This document shows positions 1-5,544 of a DNA stretch of 15,844 nucleotides, one piece after another. A program made the translations under genes and the position numbers. This stretch comes from Bacteroidota bacterium (GTDB lineage Bacteria; Bacteroidota; Bacteroidia; Bacteroidales; Prolixibacteraceae). The stretch is taken from positions 1-15,844 of the forward strand of contig JAUZOB010000040.1 in NCBI GenBank assembly GCA_030706665.1, in the 5' to 3' direction. The notes beneath the pieces were generated by a model. That model made no database searches, was not told the origin of the DNA, and saw nothing but the letters and a program-made list of their open reading frames with translations. How positions within the stretch are numbered: position 1 is the stretch's first letter; each line of letters begins with the position of its first letter.

Positions 1-317
1 ATTCCGTACAATACATTTCCGTTTGGATCATGAGTGTTGAATGTTCCGTCTCCGATAACCTGATTATACGTATGATCATCGGTAAGCTTGTCGTAATCGA
101 CAATGATTGATAAGGCACAACCGACTATTTTACCGTCAACAACGGCTGCCAGCTGCCCTTCAGGGAATATGTTTATTAATTTCTTTATTTGCGACTTAGT
201 CCAGAATTCATCATTCAGGTTTCTGTATATACTTTCAAAAGTTTGGTTTAACTGTTTGTAGTCTTCAATTTGCAGATTTCTAATTTCGACTTTCCCGATT
301 GTTGTATTTGTTTCCAT
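1..317 (-). CDS. GNAT acetyltransferase / carbon-nitrogen hydrolase fusion, N-terminal part only
   Basis: The reading frame starts at an ATG complementary to 315-317 and stays open to the left edge, giving about 105 residues. The protein begins METNTTIGKVEIRNLQIEDY and continues with a stretch containing FPEGQLAAVVDGKIVGCALS and, further on, GDGTFNTHDPNGNVLYG. I recognise this as the N-terminal GNAT domain of the roughly 500-residue bifunctional proteins in which a GNAT domain precedes a nitrilase-superfamily (carbon-nitrogen hydrolase) domain. The hydrolase half would lie outside the window, so the fusion is inferred from the GNAT domain type, not seen. The substrate is unknown. No gene lies within 200 bp upstream. 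A TAnnTTTG promoter box is at 472-479 on the same strand, implying a leader of roughly 150 nt. Confidence 0.75.
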   Translation of the reverse strand, partial: METNTTIGKVEIRNLQIEDYKQLNQTFESIYRNLNDEFWTKSQIKKLINIFPEGQLAAVVDGKIVGCALSIIVDYDKLTDDHTYNQVIGDGTFNTHDPNGNVLYG

Positions 318-471
318 ACAAATGATTGATTAATTACTGCGATCCGGGAAATAAGCTGATGTGCGCTGTTTGCAACATCTGTTCGTTTGTGCTGAATCGC
401 TTTTCAAGGAGAAGCGAAAGTTTTTAGATTGTGATTTTAGTGTTGCTTTCTGCTCTATGATCCTTTGCATG

Positions 472-479
472 CAAAATTA
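472..479 (-). promoter_or_regulatory. Candidate -7 promoter box for the GNAT/hydrolase gene
   Basis: The minus strand reads TAATTTTG, a full match to the Bacteroidota -7 consensus TAnnTTTG. No clear -33 TTTG is seen at the usual distance. The implied leader of about 150 nt contains a short hairpin (6-bp arms at 397-402 and 412-417). Confidence 0.4.
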
Positions 480-581
480 GTAATTTTTAAATCTGCCTGT
501 TGAAAGTTCTGTCTGCATCCTGTTTCTGTAGCCGTTTACTTCTCAATTAATTAATCTGAGAACTAAGTATTTCGGCAATCT

Positions 582-600
582 CTCAAGAATACTGCTTGAT
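582..600 (+). repeat. Imperfect direct repeat, copy 1 of 2
   Basis: CTCAAGAATACTGCTTGAT here and CTCAAGAATCCTGCTTTAT at 848-866 match at 17 of 19 positions. Each copy sits just before the point where recognisable transposase homology begins in the two C-terminal fragments. Confidence 0.6.
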
Positions 601-603
601 CCC

Positions 604-834
604 AGACTTGCCCGATGGTATGAAGAAGTGGGGCAAAGTTCATTTGGATCTTTTCAGACCATAGCTGGGTCAATCCAAGCTCATTATCAAACAATACTTA
701 ATTGCTTTGACAACAGAAGTACAAACGCTTCTGCAGAGTCTTTCAATTCAAAAATAAAAGCATTTAGAGCCACCTCTAGAGGAGTAAAGGATATCTCCTT
801 TTTCTTGTTTAAACTGTCTAATATTTATGGATGA
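604..834 (+). pseudogene. Transposase remnant, C-terminal end (ISL3-like, ISAon1 type)
   Basis: The frame encodes RLARWYEEVGQSSFGSF, then QAHYQTILNCFDNRST, NASAESFNSKIKAFRATS and finally FFLFKLSNIYG before a TGA at 832-834. This is the C-terminal end of the DDE transposase of ISAon1-like elements, common in Bacteroidota and related to ISL3. The E of NASAESFN is the likely third acidic catalytic residue. Only about 75 residues of a protein normally several hundred long remain. The frame is closed upstream by a TAG at 529-531, and the residues before about 604 do not look like the family. No intact start or first two catalytic acids exist, so this is a dead fragment. The family name rests on motif recall and not on a search. 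Confidence 0.75.
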
Positions 835-847
835 AGAAGCATATCCC

Positions 848-866
848 CTCAAGAATCCTGCTTTAT
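848..866 (+). repeat. Imperfect direct repeat, copy 2 of 2
   Basis: This is the partner of the copy at 582-600, 266 bp away. It lies immediately upstream of the second transposase fragment. Confidence 0.6.
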
Positions 867-872
867 CTAATT

Positions 873-962
873 AATGCCAGGATCAAAGCTTTTAGAAGTC
901 AATTCAGAGGTGTGGAAAATACAAGCTTCTTTCTCTTCAGACTTTCAAAAATCTTTGCCTGA
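873..962 (+). pseudogene. Second transposase remnant, extreme C-terminus (same family)
   Basis: Twenty-nine codons encode NARIKAFRSQFRGVENTS followed by FFLFRLSKIFA and a TGA at 960-962. This is the same C-terminal segment as the preceding fragment (compare NSKIKAFRATSRGVKDIS / FFLFKLSNIYG), but it diverges clearly, so it comes from a different copy and not from a recent duplication. Upstream of 873 the frame carries unrelated residues. It is too short to be functional. A 13-bp inverted repeat starts 10 bp after the stop. Confidence 0.75.
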
Positions 963-972
963 TATTAGAAAT

Positions 973-1007
973 CCTCAGATTTTTAGGGTCAACGTAAAAA
1001 TCTGAGG
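973..1007. repeat. 13-bp perfect inverted repeat: IS end-to-end junction or terminator
   Basis: CCTCAGATTTTTA at 973-985 is the exact reverse complement of TAAAAATCTGAGG at 995-1007, with a 9-nt spacer. The left arm follows a transposase C-terminus and the right arm precedes a transposase N-terminal fragment. I read this as the right end of one IS copy facing the left end of the next. A similar sequence, CCTCAACTTTTTA (11 of 13 identical), recurs at 1138-1150 after the N-terminal fragment, which supports an IS-end role. A rho-independent terminator is the alternative. Confidence 0.55.
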
Positions 1008-1062
1008 GGAGAATAATAATTTGTTAAATTAGCGGTGGAAAAATAGAAGTCCAGTGAATATA

Positions 1063-1137
1063 AAGAATGGTTACTCCTCATTGCTTCCCGAAGGGATGTT
1101 GGATTATTTTGAAATAAAATTGCTTGATAGAGAAAAT
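1063..1137 (+). pseudogene. Transposase N-terminal-region remnant (ISAon1 type)
   Basis: The plus-strand frame contains SLLPEGMLDYFEIKLLDREN, the signature of the small N-terminal-region protein that accompanies ISAon1-type transposases (typically LLPEG.LDYFE). Homology stops at about 1137, where a copy of the putative IS end (1138-1150) begins. The remnant therefore looks like an element with its interior deleted, with left-side coding sequence joined to the right end. The frame is closed upstream by a TAG at 1030-1032. It is not functional. Confidence 0.6.
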
Positions 1138-1150
1138 CCTCAACTTTTTA
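1138..1150 (+). repeat. Putative IS right end, degenerate copy
   Basis: CCTCAACTTTTTA matches the left arm of the inverted repeat at 973-985 in 11 of 13 positions, with related flanks (aat before it and a GGT/GGG-containing segment after it). Confidence 0.45.
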
Positions 1151-1194
1151 CGGTGATTCCACTTTCCCACGTAACAGCAGTTTGTCCGAAAAAC

Positions 1195-1226
1195 AAAAAG
1201 GGTTAGATTTACATCTAACCCTTTTT
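1195..1226 (-). terminator. Terminator of the tRNA operon
   Basis: A 9-bp stem (GGGTTAGAT at 1200-1208 with ATCTAACCC at 1213-1221, 4-nt loop) is flanked by an A-tract on one side and a T-tract on the other, so it can work in both directions. It begins 9 bp beyond the 3' end of the last tRNA-Pro gene on the minus strand and also shields the operon from the IS relics. Confidence 0.8.
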
Positions 1227-1234
1227 TCATTTTG

Positions 1235-1309
1235 TCGGGGTAACAGGATTCGAACCTGTGACCCCCTGCTCCCAAAGCAGGTGCGCTAACCGGACTGCGC
1301 TACACCCCG
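1235..1309 (-). tRNA. tRNA-Pro (TGG anticodon), copy 2
   Basis: The minus strand reads as a 75-nt cloverleaf starting CGGGGTGTAGCGCAG and ending GGTTCGAATCCTGTTACCCCGA. The acceptor stem CGGGGTG pairs with TACCCCG (with one G-T pair). The anticodon loop TTTGGGA gives anticodon TGG, and the T-loop TTCGAAT is canonical. CCA is not encoded. The sequence is identical to the copy at 1378-1452. It is the last gene of the Ser-Pro-Pro operon. Confidence 0.95.
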
Positions 1310-1344
1310 TATTCCATTCTTCCTAAATTGATTTTTTATAAACG

Positions 1345-1374
1345 AAAAAGGCTAGTCTTTGTTCTAACCTTTTT
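1345..1374 (-). terminator. Weak terminator-like hairpin between the two tRNA-Pro genes
   Basis: AAAAAGGCTAG (1345-1355) faces CTAACCTTTTT (1364-1374) with one mismatch and an 8-nt loop. It resembles a decayed version of the strong terminator after the other tRNA-Pro copy and occupies the same place relative to its tRNA. That suggests the tRNA and its terminator were duplicated together. Partial read-through to the second copy is likely. Confidence 0.45.
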
Positions 1375-1377
1375 CTG

Positions 1378-1452
1378 TCGGGGTAACAGGATTCGAACCT
1401 GTGACCCCCTGCTCCCAAAGCAGGTGCGCTAACCGGACTGCGCTACACCCCG
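1378..1452 (-). tRNA. tRNA-Pro (TGG anticodon), copy 1
   Basis: This 75-nt tRNA is identical in sequence to the one at 1235-1309, with anticodon TGG in the loop TTTGGGA and no encoded CCA. The two genes repeat with a 143-bp period. It lies between tRNA-Ser upstream and the second tRNA-Pro downstream. Confidence 0.95.
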
Positions 1453-1484
1453 AGACTCAATTTTTTCAGAATATTTATAACTCT

Positions 1485-1572
<88 letters not shown>

Positions 1573-1589
1573 GTTGATGAATGTGCGTG

Positions 1590-1620
1590 CAAAGATAGAA
1601 GTTAGATTTACTTTAACAAA
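1590..1620 (-). promoter_or_regulatory. Promoter of the tRNA Ser-Pro-Pro operon
   Basis: On the minus strand a TTTG (-33 box, 1617-1620) is followed after 19 nt by TATCTTTG (-7 box, 1590-1597). This matches the Bacteroidota sigma-ABfr consensus in both sequence and spacing. Transcription would start roughly 10 bp before tRNA-Ser. Confidence 0.7.
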
Positions 1621-1785
1621 AATTTCTAACGAAAAATATTTGACGTTTTGGGTATAGCTTCTCTTGTTTGTTCATTTTAAAAAAGTTGCGCTTTAAAATT
1701 TTTTACTATCCGGTTTGATTTTTTTCAAATCCTTACTATTACTGAGCTCGGCCCTGTATTCCTCATGGTTTTTTTCAAGAAGTTC

Positions 1786-1816
1786 TTGCAAAATCGAGGA
1801 ATCAGGATTAACTTTG
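1786..1816 (+). promoter_or_regulatory. Candidate promoter of an unknown transcript
   Basis: TTG (1786-1788), 20-nt spacer, TAACTTTG (1809-1816) fits the Bacteroidota promoter consensus. No open reading frame of note follows, only a structured segment at 1925-2018 and a T-tract near 2037-2048. Confidence 0.35.
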
Positions 1817-1924
1817 GAATGTAATAAAGATCGTTCTTTGGAAGCATAGAAGCACAAGATATCCGCATTAATTCAGCAATTGGCAAACTCAACACTAACA
1901 AATTAAAGAGTAAGCTCATAAGCT

Positions 1925-2018
1925 GCAAAGACAGGCCTTATCCCTTCGGGGTAGTACTTCGGTACTCATTGGAAGTCTGAACAGTCTGGCTCTCAAATCC
2001 TGTTTACCGGGTTTTTGC
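1925..2018 (+). ncRNA. Possible structured RNA, identity unknown
   Basis: The two ends can pair: GCAAA (1925-1929) with TTTGC (2014-2018), and ACAGG (1931-1935) with CCTGT (1999-2003). Inside lie two hairpins with TTCG loops: CCC/GGG (1942-1951) and AGTAC/GTACT (1953-1966). AGTCTG then appears twice, at 1974-1979 and 1983-1988. A promoter-like pair of boxes lies upstream at 1786-1816 and a T-rich run downstream at 2037-2048. It does not match tmRNA, SRP RNA, RNase P or any riboswitch consensus I can recall. The transcribed strand is inferred from the promoter and T-run. Low confidence: chance pairing is possible. Confidence 0.3.
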
Positions 2019-2305
2019 ACAATCAGATTTAATGCGGTTTTTTTATTTTATTGTGAGTTTCTCGATTCTTTTCAGTTGTTCTTCCTATTTTGCATGATTT
2101 CTTTTCTTTTTTTAATAAATCCTGGTTACCTAAATTATTCTCCAAGCTGAAAGCACCAGCTTTAAAGAAAAACAATGAATTTTGAGGTGACAGAATTCGC
2201 TTTCCTGGTATAACGTATCTATTTTATTCTGTTTATTGTTTCTGAAAGAGGAAATAAAGAAGGCGTAATAACGATAAATGAAAGTTATACTTTTACCTGA
2301 TAGTC

Positions 2306-2335
2306 TTGTTTTTCTATTTATATCCTATATTTTTG
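2306..2335 (+). promoter_or_regulatory. Promoter of the amidase gene
   Basis: TTG (2306-2308), 19-nt spacer, TATTTTTG (2328-2335) is a full match to the Bacteroidota consensus. It would start transcription near 2342, which excludes any upstream in-frame ATG as the main start and supports the ATG at 2389. Confidence 0.5.
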
Positions 2336-2388
2336 TAAGGTATCCTCAGGTCAATGATGCAGGAGGGTATCAAAATGATATTTTGCTC

Positions 2389-3786
2389 ATGTGTGTATCT
2401 ACAAAAAATGTAAGGATTTCCTACAGCCTAAAAATACAATTACTCCTCATTTTAACCGGACTACTGTTTGGCTTTCAAACTGTCGCTCGTGGAAAAAATA
2501 AAACTATTGTCGCGAAGCAAGGTGAGGGAATTTATACATTACTTAAAAGAGCCGGACTACCTCCCGGACAATATATATCAGAATTTCGTGAGATAAATAA
2601 AAAGAAGCTGGGGAATGACGATCATCTTATCGTCGGAACCGAATATTCTTTACCTGCGCTTAAGAAAAATGAGAAGAATACAAAGGAAGACTTACTAGTT
2701 GAAAAGGATAGAGTGGAGAGGAATAGTGACAAACAAGAGAAAGTTGCTGGCAGATCATCAATTAAAGATAAGTCTTCGGGGTTAAGAAAAAAGAAAGATA
2801 CTGACGAAGGAGCTCCGGCCTCAATGAATCAGAAAAGTAAAAATGTGTCGGACGAGAAAACAACTTTAAATAGAAAACATAAAAAGTCTGTAGTTTCAAA
2901 AGCAGATAATGAAGATTCCAGTGTAGCTGATGATGCCGCTTCCGTTTCGGATGATGATACTCCCCGGGAAAAAGGGAAGAAGGGAAAACATAAAAAAGCG
3001 AATGATCTCTCTTCAGATGTTCGTGAAGAACGTGCATTAGAGATGGAACGGGATCATGACGGAGTCCGTCGTATTAATGGCGAGGATGTAAAAGTAAAGG
3101 ATCATTCTCTAAGAGGAGCAATCTTTTATTTGAAGAGTGGCCATGGCGGTCCCGATCCTGGTGCTGTTTGTTTTAATAACGGCAATATGCTTTGTGAAGA
3201 TGAATATGCTTATGATATAGTAATTCGACTTTATCAGAACTTGAGAGAACATGGGGCAAGAGTCTATTTGATTGTTCGGGACCCAGATGACGGCGTTCGG
3301 GATGAAGAGGTTTTAAAGCCTGATAACGATGAGTTTTGTTATCCCAATGATCCAATCCCGCTTTCACAATCTACCCGTCTTAAGCAGCGTGTGAATGCGA
3401 TTAATCGACTCTATGCACGACATAAAGATGTTCCTTATCAAAGATTGATCGCAATTCATGTTGATTCAAGATATGAAAACGATAATGTCGATGCCTTCTT
3501 TTACTATGATTCAAAGAGTAAAGCCGGACAACAGCTTGCTAATACTTTTCAGGAAACTTTCATAAAGAAATATGATCAATATCAACCAGGTCGGGGTTAT
3601 AATGGAACCGTATCGGAAAGAAATCTGTATGTAATTAAATTTTCAAATCCCCCAGGAGTCTTTATTGAAGTTGGGAACATTAATAACGAACATGACCGGA
3701 TAAGGTTAATGCGACCTGAAAACCGACAAGCTGTTGCAAATTGGTTAACCGAGGGGATTGAAAAAGATTTTCAGAAAAATCGTTAA
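2389..3786 (+). CDS. Exported N-acetylmuramoyl-L-alanine amidase (Amidase_3)
   Basis: The 465-residue protein cleaves the amide bond between muramic acid and the stem peptide of peptidoglycan. I chose the ATG at 2389 because it gives a clean signal peptide (about residues 1-34, hydrophobic core LKIQLLLILTGLLFGF) and follows a promoter that lies inside the longer frame. That frame could otherwise begin at 2278 (502 residues). After the signal comes a LysM-like segment (about 37-92, KTIVAKQGEGIYTLLKRAGL). A long K/E/D-rich, probably disordered linker follows (about 93-240). The C-terminal zinc amidase domain (about 242-465) has candidate ligands H252 (KSGHGGPDPGA), E270 (LCEDEYAYD) and H357 (IAIHVDS), and catalytic E427 (FIEVGNINNE). 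All key residues are present. It acts in the periplasm, in cell separation or wall turnover. It stands alone and converges on the S4-protein gene. Confidence 0.88.
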   Translation: MCVSTKNVRISYSLKIQLLLILTGLLFGFQTVARGKNKTIVAKQGEGIYTLLKRAGLPPGQYISEFREINKKKLGNDDHLIVGTEYSLPALKKNEKNTKEDLLVEKDRVERNSDKQEKVAGRSSIKDKSSGLRKKKDTDEGAPASMNQKSKNVSDEKTTLNRKHKKSVVSKADNEDSSVADDAASVSDDDTPREKGKKGKHKKANDLSSDVREERALEMERDHDGVRRINGEDVKVKDHSLRGAIFYLKSGHGGPDPGAVCFNNGNMLCEDEYAYDIVIRLYQNLREHGARVYLIVRDPDDGVRDEEVLKPDNDEFCYPNDPIPLSQSTRLKQRVNAINRLYARHKDVPYQRLIAIHVDSRYENDNVDAFFYYDSKSKAGQQLANTFQETFIKKYDQYQPGRGYNGTVSERNLYVIKFSNPPGVFIEVGNINNEHDRIRLMRPENRQAVANWLTEGIEKDFQKNR

Positions 3787-3815
3787 AATTAGCGTATGCT
3801 AACAATAAGTTTGAA

Positions 3816-3853
3816 TTTGGGAATATAATGTGGAGTTATTAGTTATTCCCAAA
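3816..3853. terminator. Inverted repeat between convergent genes
   Basis: TTTGGGAATA (3816-3825) pairs perfectly with TATTCCCAAA (3844-3853), with an 18-nt loop. The right arm overlaps the stop codon of the S4-protein gene. It could terminate the amidase transcript from the left and the S4 operon from the right. A 5-bp mini-hairpin at 3789-3802 lies next to it. Confidence 0.4.
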
Positions 3854-4229
3854 AGTCATCTCTCAAACTGTCAATGTCGCGCCTTTCTTTCTTTGTCGGC
3901 CTTCCTGCTCCGCGATCACGTTCGAACCATACCACTTTCTTTTGCATTTCAATGATCTTAAGCTCTTCTGCAGGAGTAATGTCTTCCATGAAATTTGGGA
4001 CCAGACTGGCGGCCATTCGGTTGGAGGCCAGTTGCAGGATGCGATAGGATCGTTTAATTGGAGGACGGCGAACCTGAAATACTTCGTTTATTTTAACCAG
4101 TCTGGATGGTTTCACAGGCATTCCGTCAATGGTAACATGTCCTTTACTACATGCCTCACTGGCTATACTGCGGGTTTTATATAATCTGACTGCCCAAAGC
4201 CATTTGTCAATTCTAATCCCACCTTCCAT
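3843..4229 (-). CDS. RNA-binding S4 domain protein, Hsp15-like
   Basis: The product is a small basic protein of 128 residues. The S4 domain spans about residues 4-56 (RIDKWLWAVRLYKTRSIASE, then GHVTIDGMPVKPS), followed by a helical basic tail ending RGAGRPTKKERRD. This is the arrangement of the Hsp15/YrfH family. In E. coli Hsp15 binds 50S subunits that carry stranded peptidyl-tRNA and helps recycle them. The gene begins 8 bp after the stop of peptidyl-tRNA hydrolase, which acts on the same kind of stalled product, so the two are probably co-transcribed and functionally linked. The length is typical. Its exact role in Bacteroidota is inferred from the family. Confidence 0.85.
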   Translation of the reverse strand: MEGGIRIDKWLWAVRLYKTRSIASEACSKGHVTIDGMPVKPSRLVKINEVFQVRRPPIKRSYRILQLASNRMAASLVPNFMEDITPAEELKIIEMQKKVVWFERDRGAGRPTKKERRDIDSLRDDFWE

Positions 4230-4237
4230 CGCTTCCG

Positions 4238-4804
4238 TTATTTCCGTTTATTGAACTCATTCATGGTTCGTTCAATTCCTATTGTTACAAAGGAATGGAT
4301 TATTTGGGTACATTCATCGAACTTGAATTCTAATTCTTTTAGTTCGTCAGCTGACCATTTTCCCAGTACATAGTTGATTTGATGTCCTTTGTGAAAATTA
4401 TCGCCGATACCGAATCTTAATCGGGCATATTCCTGAGAACCAGTTACTGATGTAATATTCTTAAGTCCGTTGTGACCACCATCGCTTCCTTTTGCCCGAA
4501 GACGCAGTGCTCCGAAAGGAAGTGCAAGGTCATCCACCAGAATCAGAACATTCTCAATCGGGATTTTCTCTTTTTGCATCCAATAATTTACGGCACGGCC
4601 ACTGAGATTCATATATGTAGACGGTTTCAACAGGATCAGTGTCCGCGATTTGTACTTGTATTCAGAGACAAATCCATATCGCTGATCCGTAAAAACAATA
4701 TTGGACGCCTTAGCGAGGGCGTCCAATATGTTGAATCCGATGTTGTGTCGGGTATTTCTGTATTCTTCCCCGATGTTTCCTAATCCAACGATCAGATATT
4801 TCAC
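4238..4804 (-). CDS. pth: Peptidyl-tRNA hydrolase
   Basis: This 188-residue enzyme hydrolyses the ester bond of peptidyl-tRNAs that drop off ribosomes, freeing tRNA for reuse in the cytoplasm. The sequence opens YLIVGLGNIGEEYRNTRHN. N10 and the catalytic H20 are in place, as are N66 in YMNLSG, D91 in LVDDLALPFG and N112 in GGHNGLKNI. These correspond to E. coli N10, H20, N68, D93 and N114. Length and motif order are normal for bacterial Pth. It starts 19 bp after the stop of the L25 gene and is followed 8 bp later by the Hsp15-like gene, so the three form an operon. Confidence 0.97.
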   Translation of the reverse strand: MKYLIVGLGNIGEEYRNTRHNIGFNILDALAKASNIVFTDQRYGFVSEYKYKSRTLILLKPSTYMNLSGRAVNYWMQKEKIPIENVLILVDDLALPFGALRLRAKGSDGGHNGLKNITSVTGSQEYARLRFGIGDNFHKGHQINYVLGKWSADELKELEFKFDECTQIIHSFVTIGIERTMNEFNKRK

Positions 4805-4823
4805 GATAACAAATTAGTTATTG

Positions 4824-5426
4824 TTATTTCTTTTTAGTGGTTTTTGCTTCAGCGGCAGCAGCAGCAACCAATGCAGCTTTAGCAGCTCTTGTGATTACAA
4901 CAGAAACAACAGGAGTTGATTTGTTGTTGAGAAATTCGATGTTTTCACGTATTAACTCTCCAACTTTGATTGCCTGTCCGATTTCAAGGTTTTCAACGTT
5001 GATTTCTACAAAATCAGGAAGAAATGCAGGAAGAGCTTTGATGCGAAGTTTACGCAGATCTTGTTTCAGTTTACCTCCGGCTTTAACCCCTTTAGAGAAA
5101 CCTTTTACTTTAACAGGCACTTCGATTTTAACAGCTTTGTCTTCGCTAATCTGAAGGAAGTCGATGTGGGTAACTGCATCAGAAACCGGATCGAATTGAA
5201 CGTCCTGCATAATTGATTTGTATTCTTTACCATCGATTTTAAGGTTGACGATATAGATGTTTGGAGTGAAAATCAATTTGCGAAGTTCAGCTTGTGCAAC
5301 GCTAATATGAACCGGAGCTTCTCCTCCATAAATAACGCAGGGAACTTTTTCTTCTTTTCTTAAGCTCTTGGCTTCTTTCTTTCCTAGAACAGTTCTTAAT
5401 GAACCGTTAACCTCAATTACATTCAT
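4824..5426 (-). CDS. rplY: 50S ribosomal protein L25/general stress protein Ctc
   Basis: The 200-residue protein belongs to the long CTC/TL5 form of L25, which binds 5S rRNA in the large subunit. It has an N-terminal L25 domain (about residues 1-90; RTVLGKKEAKSLRKEEKVPC and VIYGGEAPVHISV) and a C-terminal TL5-like beta domain (about 95-185; KVKGFSKGVKAGGKL, RKLRIKALPAFLPDFVEINV). An Ala/Lys-rich tail (about residues 183-200) is probably disordered and makes it slightly longer than minimal members. It leads the rplY-pth-S4 operon, with its own promoter box in the 118-bp gap after PRPP synthetase. The L25-Pth pairing is widespread in bacteria. Confidence 0.95.
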   Translation of the reverse strand: MNVIEVNGSLRTVLGKKEAKSLRKEEKVPCVIYGGEAPVHISVAQAELRKLIFTPNIYIVNLKIDGKEYKSIMQDVQFDPVSDAVTHIDFLQISEDKAVKIEVPVKVKGFSKGVKAGGKLKQDLRKLRIKALPAFLPDFVEINVENLEIGQAIKVGELIRENIEFLNNKSTPVVSVVITRAAKAALVAAAAAEAKTTKKK

Positions 5427-5529
5427 TTTTTCTTTTTTTTAATTAGTGATACTCAGTCCTCCCTTTCCTGTTTCGGGCAAACAGCATACACTAACGAGCT
5501 GTTAGTTTATACCTTTTGAAAGAGGTGCG

Positions 5530-5537
5530 CAAATATA
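5530..5537 (-). promoter_or_regulatory. Candidate -7 promoter box for the rplY-pth-S4 operon
   Basis: The minus strand reads TATATTTG, a full TAnnTTTG match, about 104 bp before the L25 start and just 8 bp from the end of the PRPP synthetase gene. No good -33 box is visible. The leader is purine-rich before the start codon, typical of highly expressed Bacteroidota ribosomal genes. Confidence 0.5.
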
Positions 5538-5544
5538 ATAATTT

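Larger units (their letters stand above)
1621..2388. other. Long stretch without a recognisable protein gene
   Basis: I recognise no protein in any frame between the tRNA promoter and the amidase start. Minus-strand frame 1725-1928 (67 codons, non-ATG start) has no family signature. The region holds a possible plus-strand promoter at 1786-1816, a foldable segment at 1925-2018, a T-rich stretch from 2037, and the amidase promoter near 2306-2335. Confidence 0.5.

Noticed and set aside
973..1007. Palindrome as an ordinary rho-independent terminator
   Set aside because: Its arms recur as an IS-end-like sequence at 1138-1150 and it lies exactly between transposase C- and N-terminal fragments. The IS-junction reading explains more, although a terminator role is not excluded.
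1078..1275. Minus-strand frame of 65 codons running into tRNA-Pro
   Set aside because: It overlaps a tRNA gene, a terminator and the IS relic, with no protein signature of its own.
1725..1928. Minus-strand frame of 67 codons in the gap before the amidase
   Set aside because: It has a TTG start, no known motif, no promoter or ribosome site, and runs antisense to the possible RNA promoter. It is more likely a chance frame.
2375..2413. Twelve-codon leader peptide after an AGGAGG at 2361-2366
   Set aside because: Bacteroidota rarely rely on such ribosome-binding sites, and the short frame shows no regulatory signature. I treat it as coincidence.
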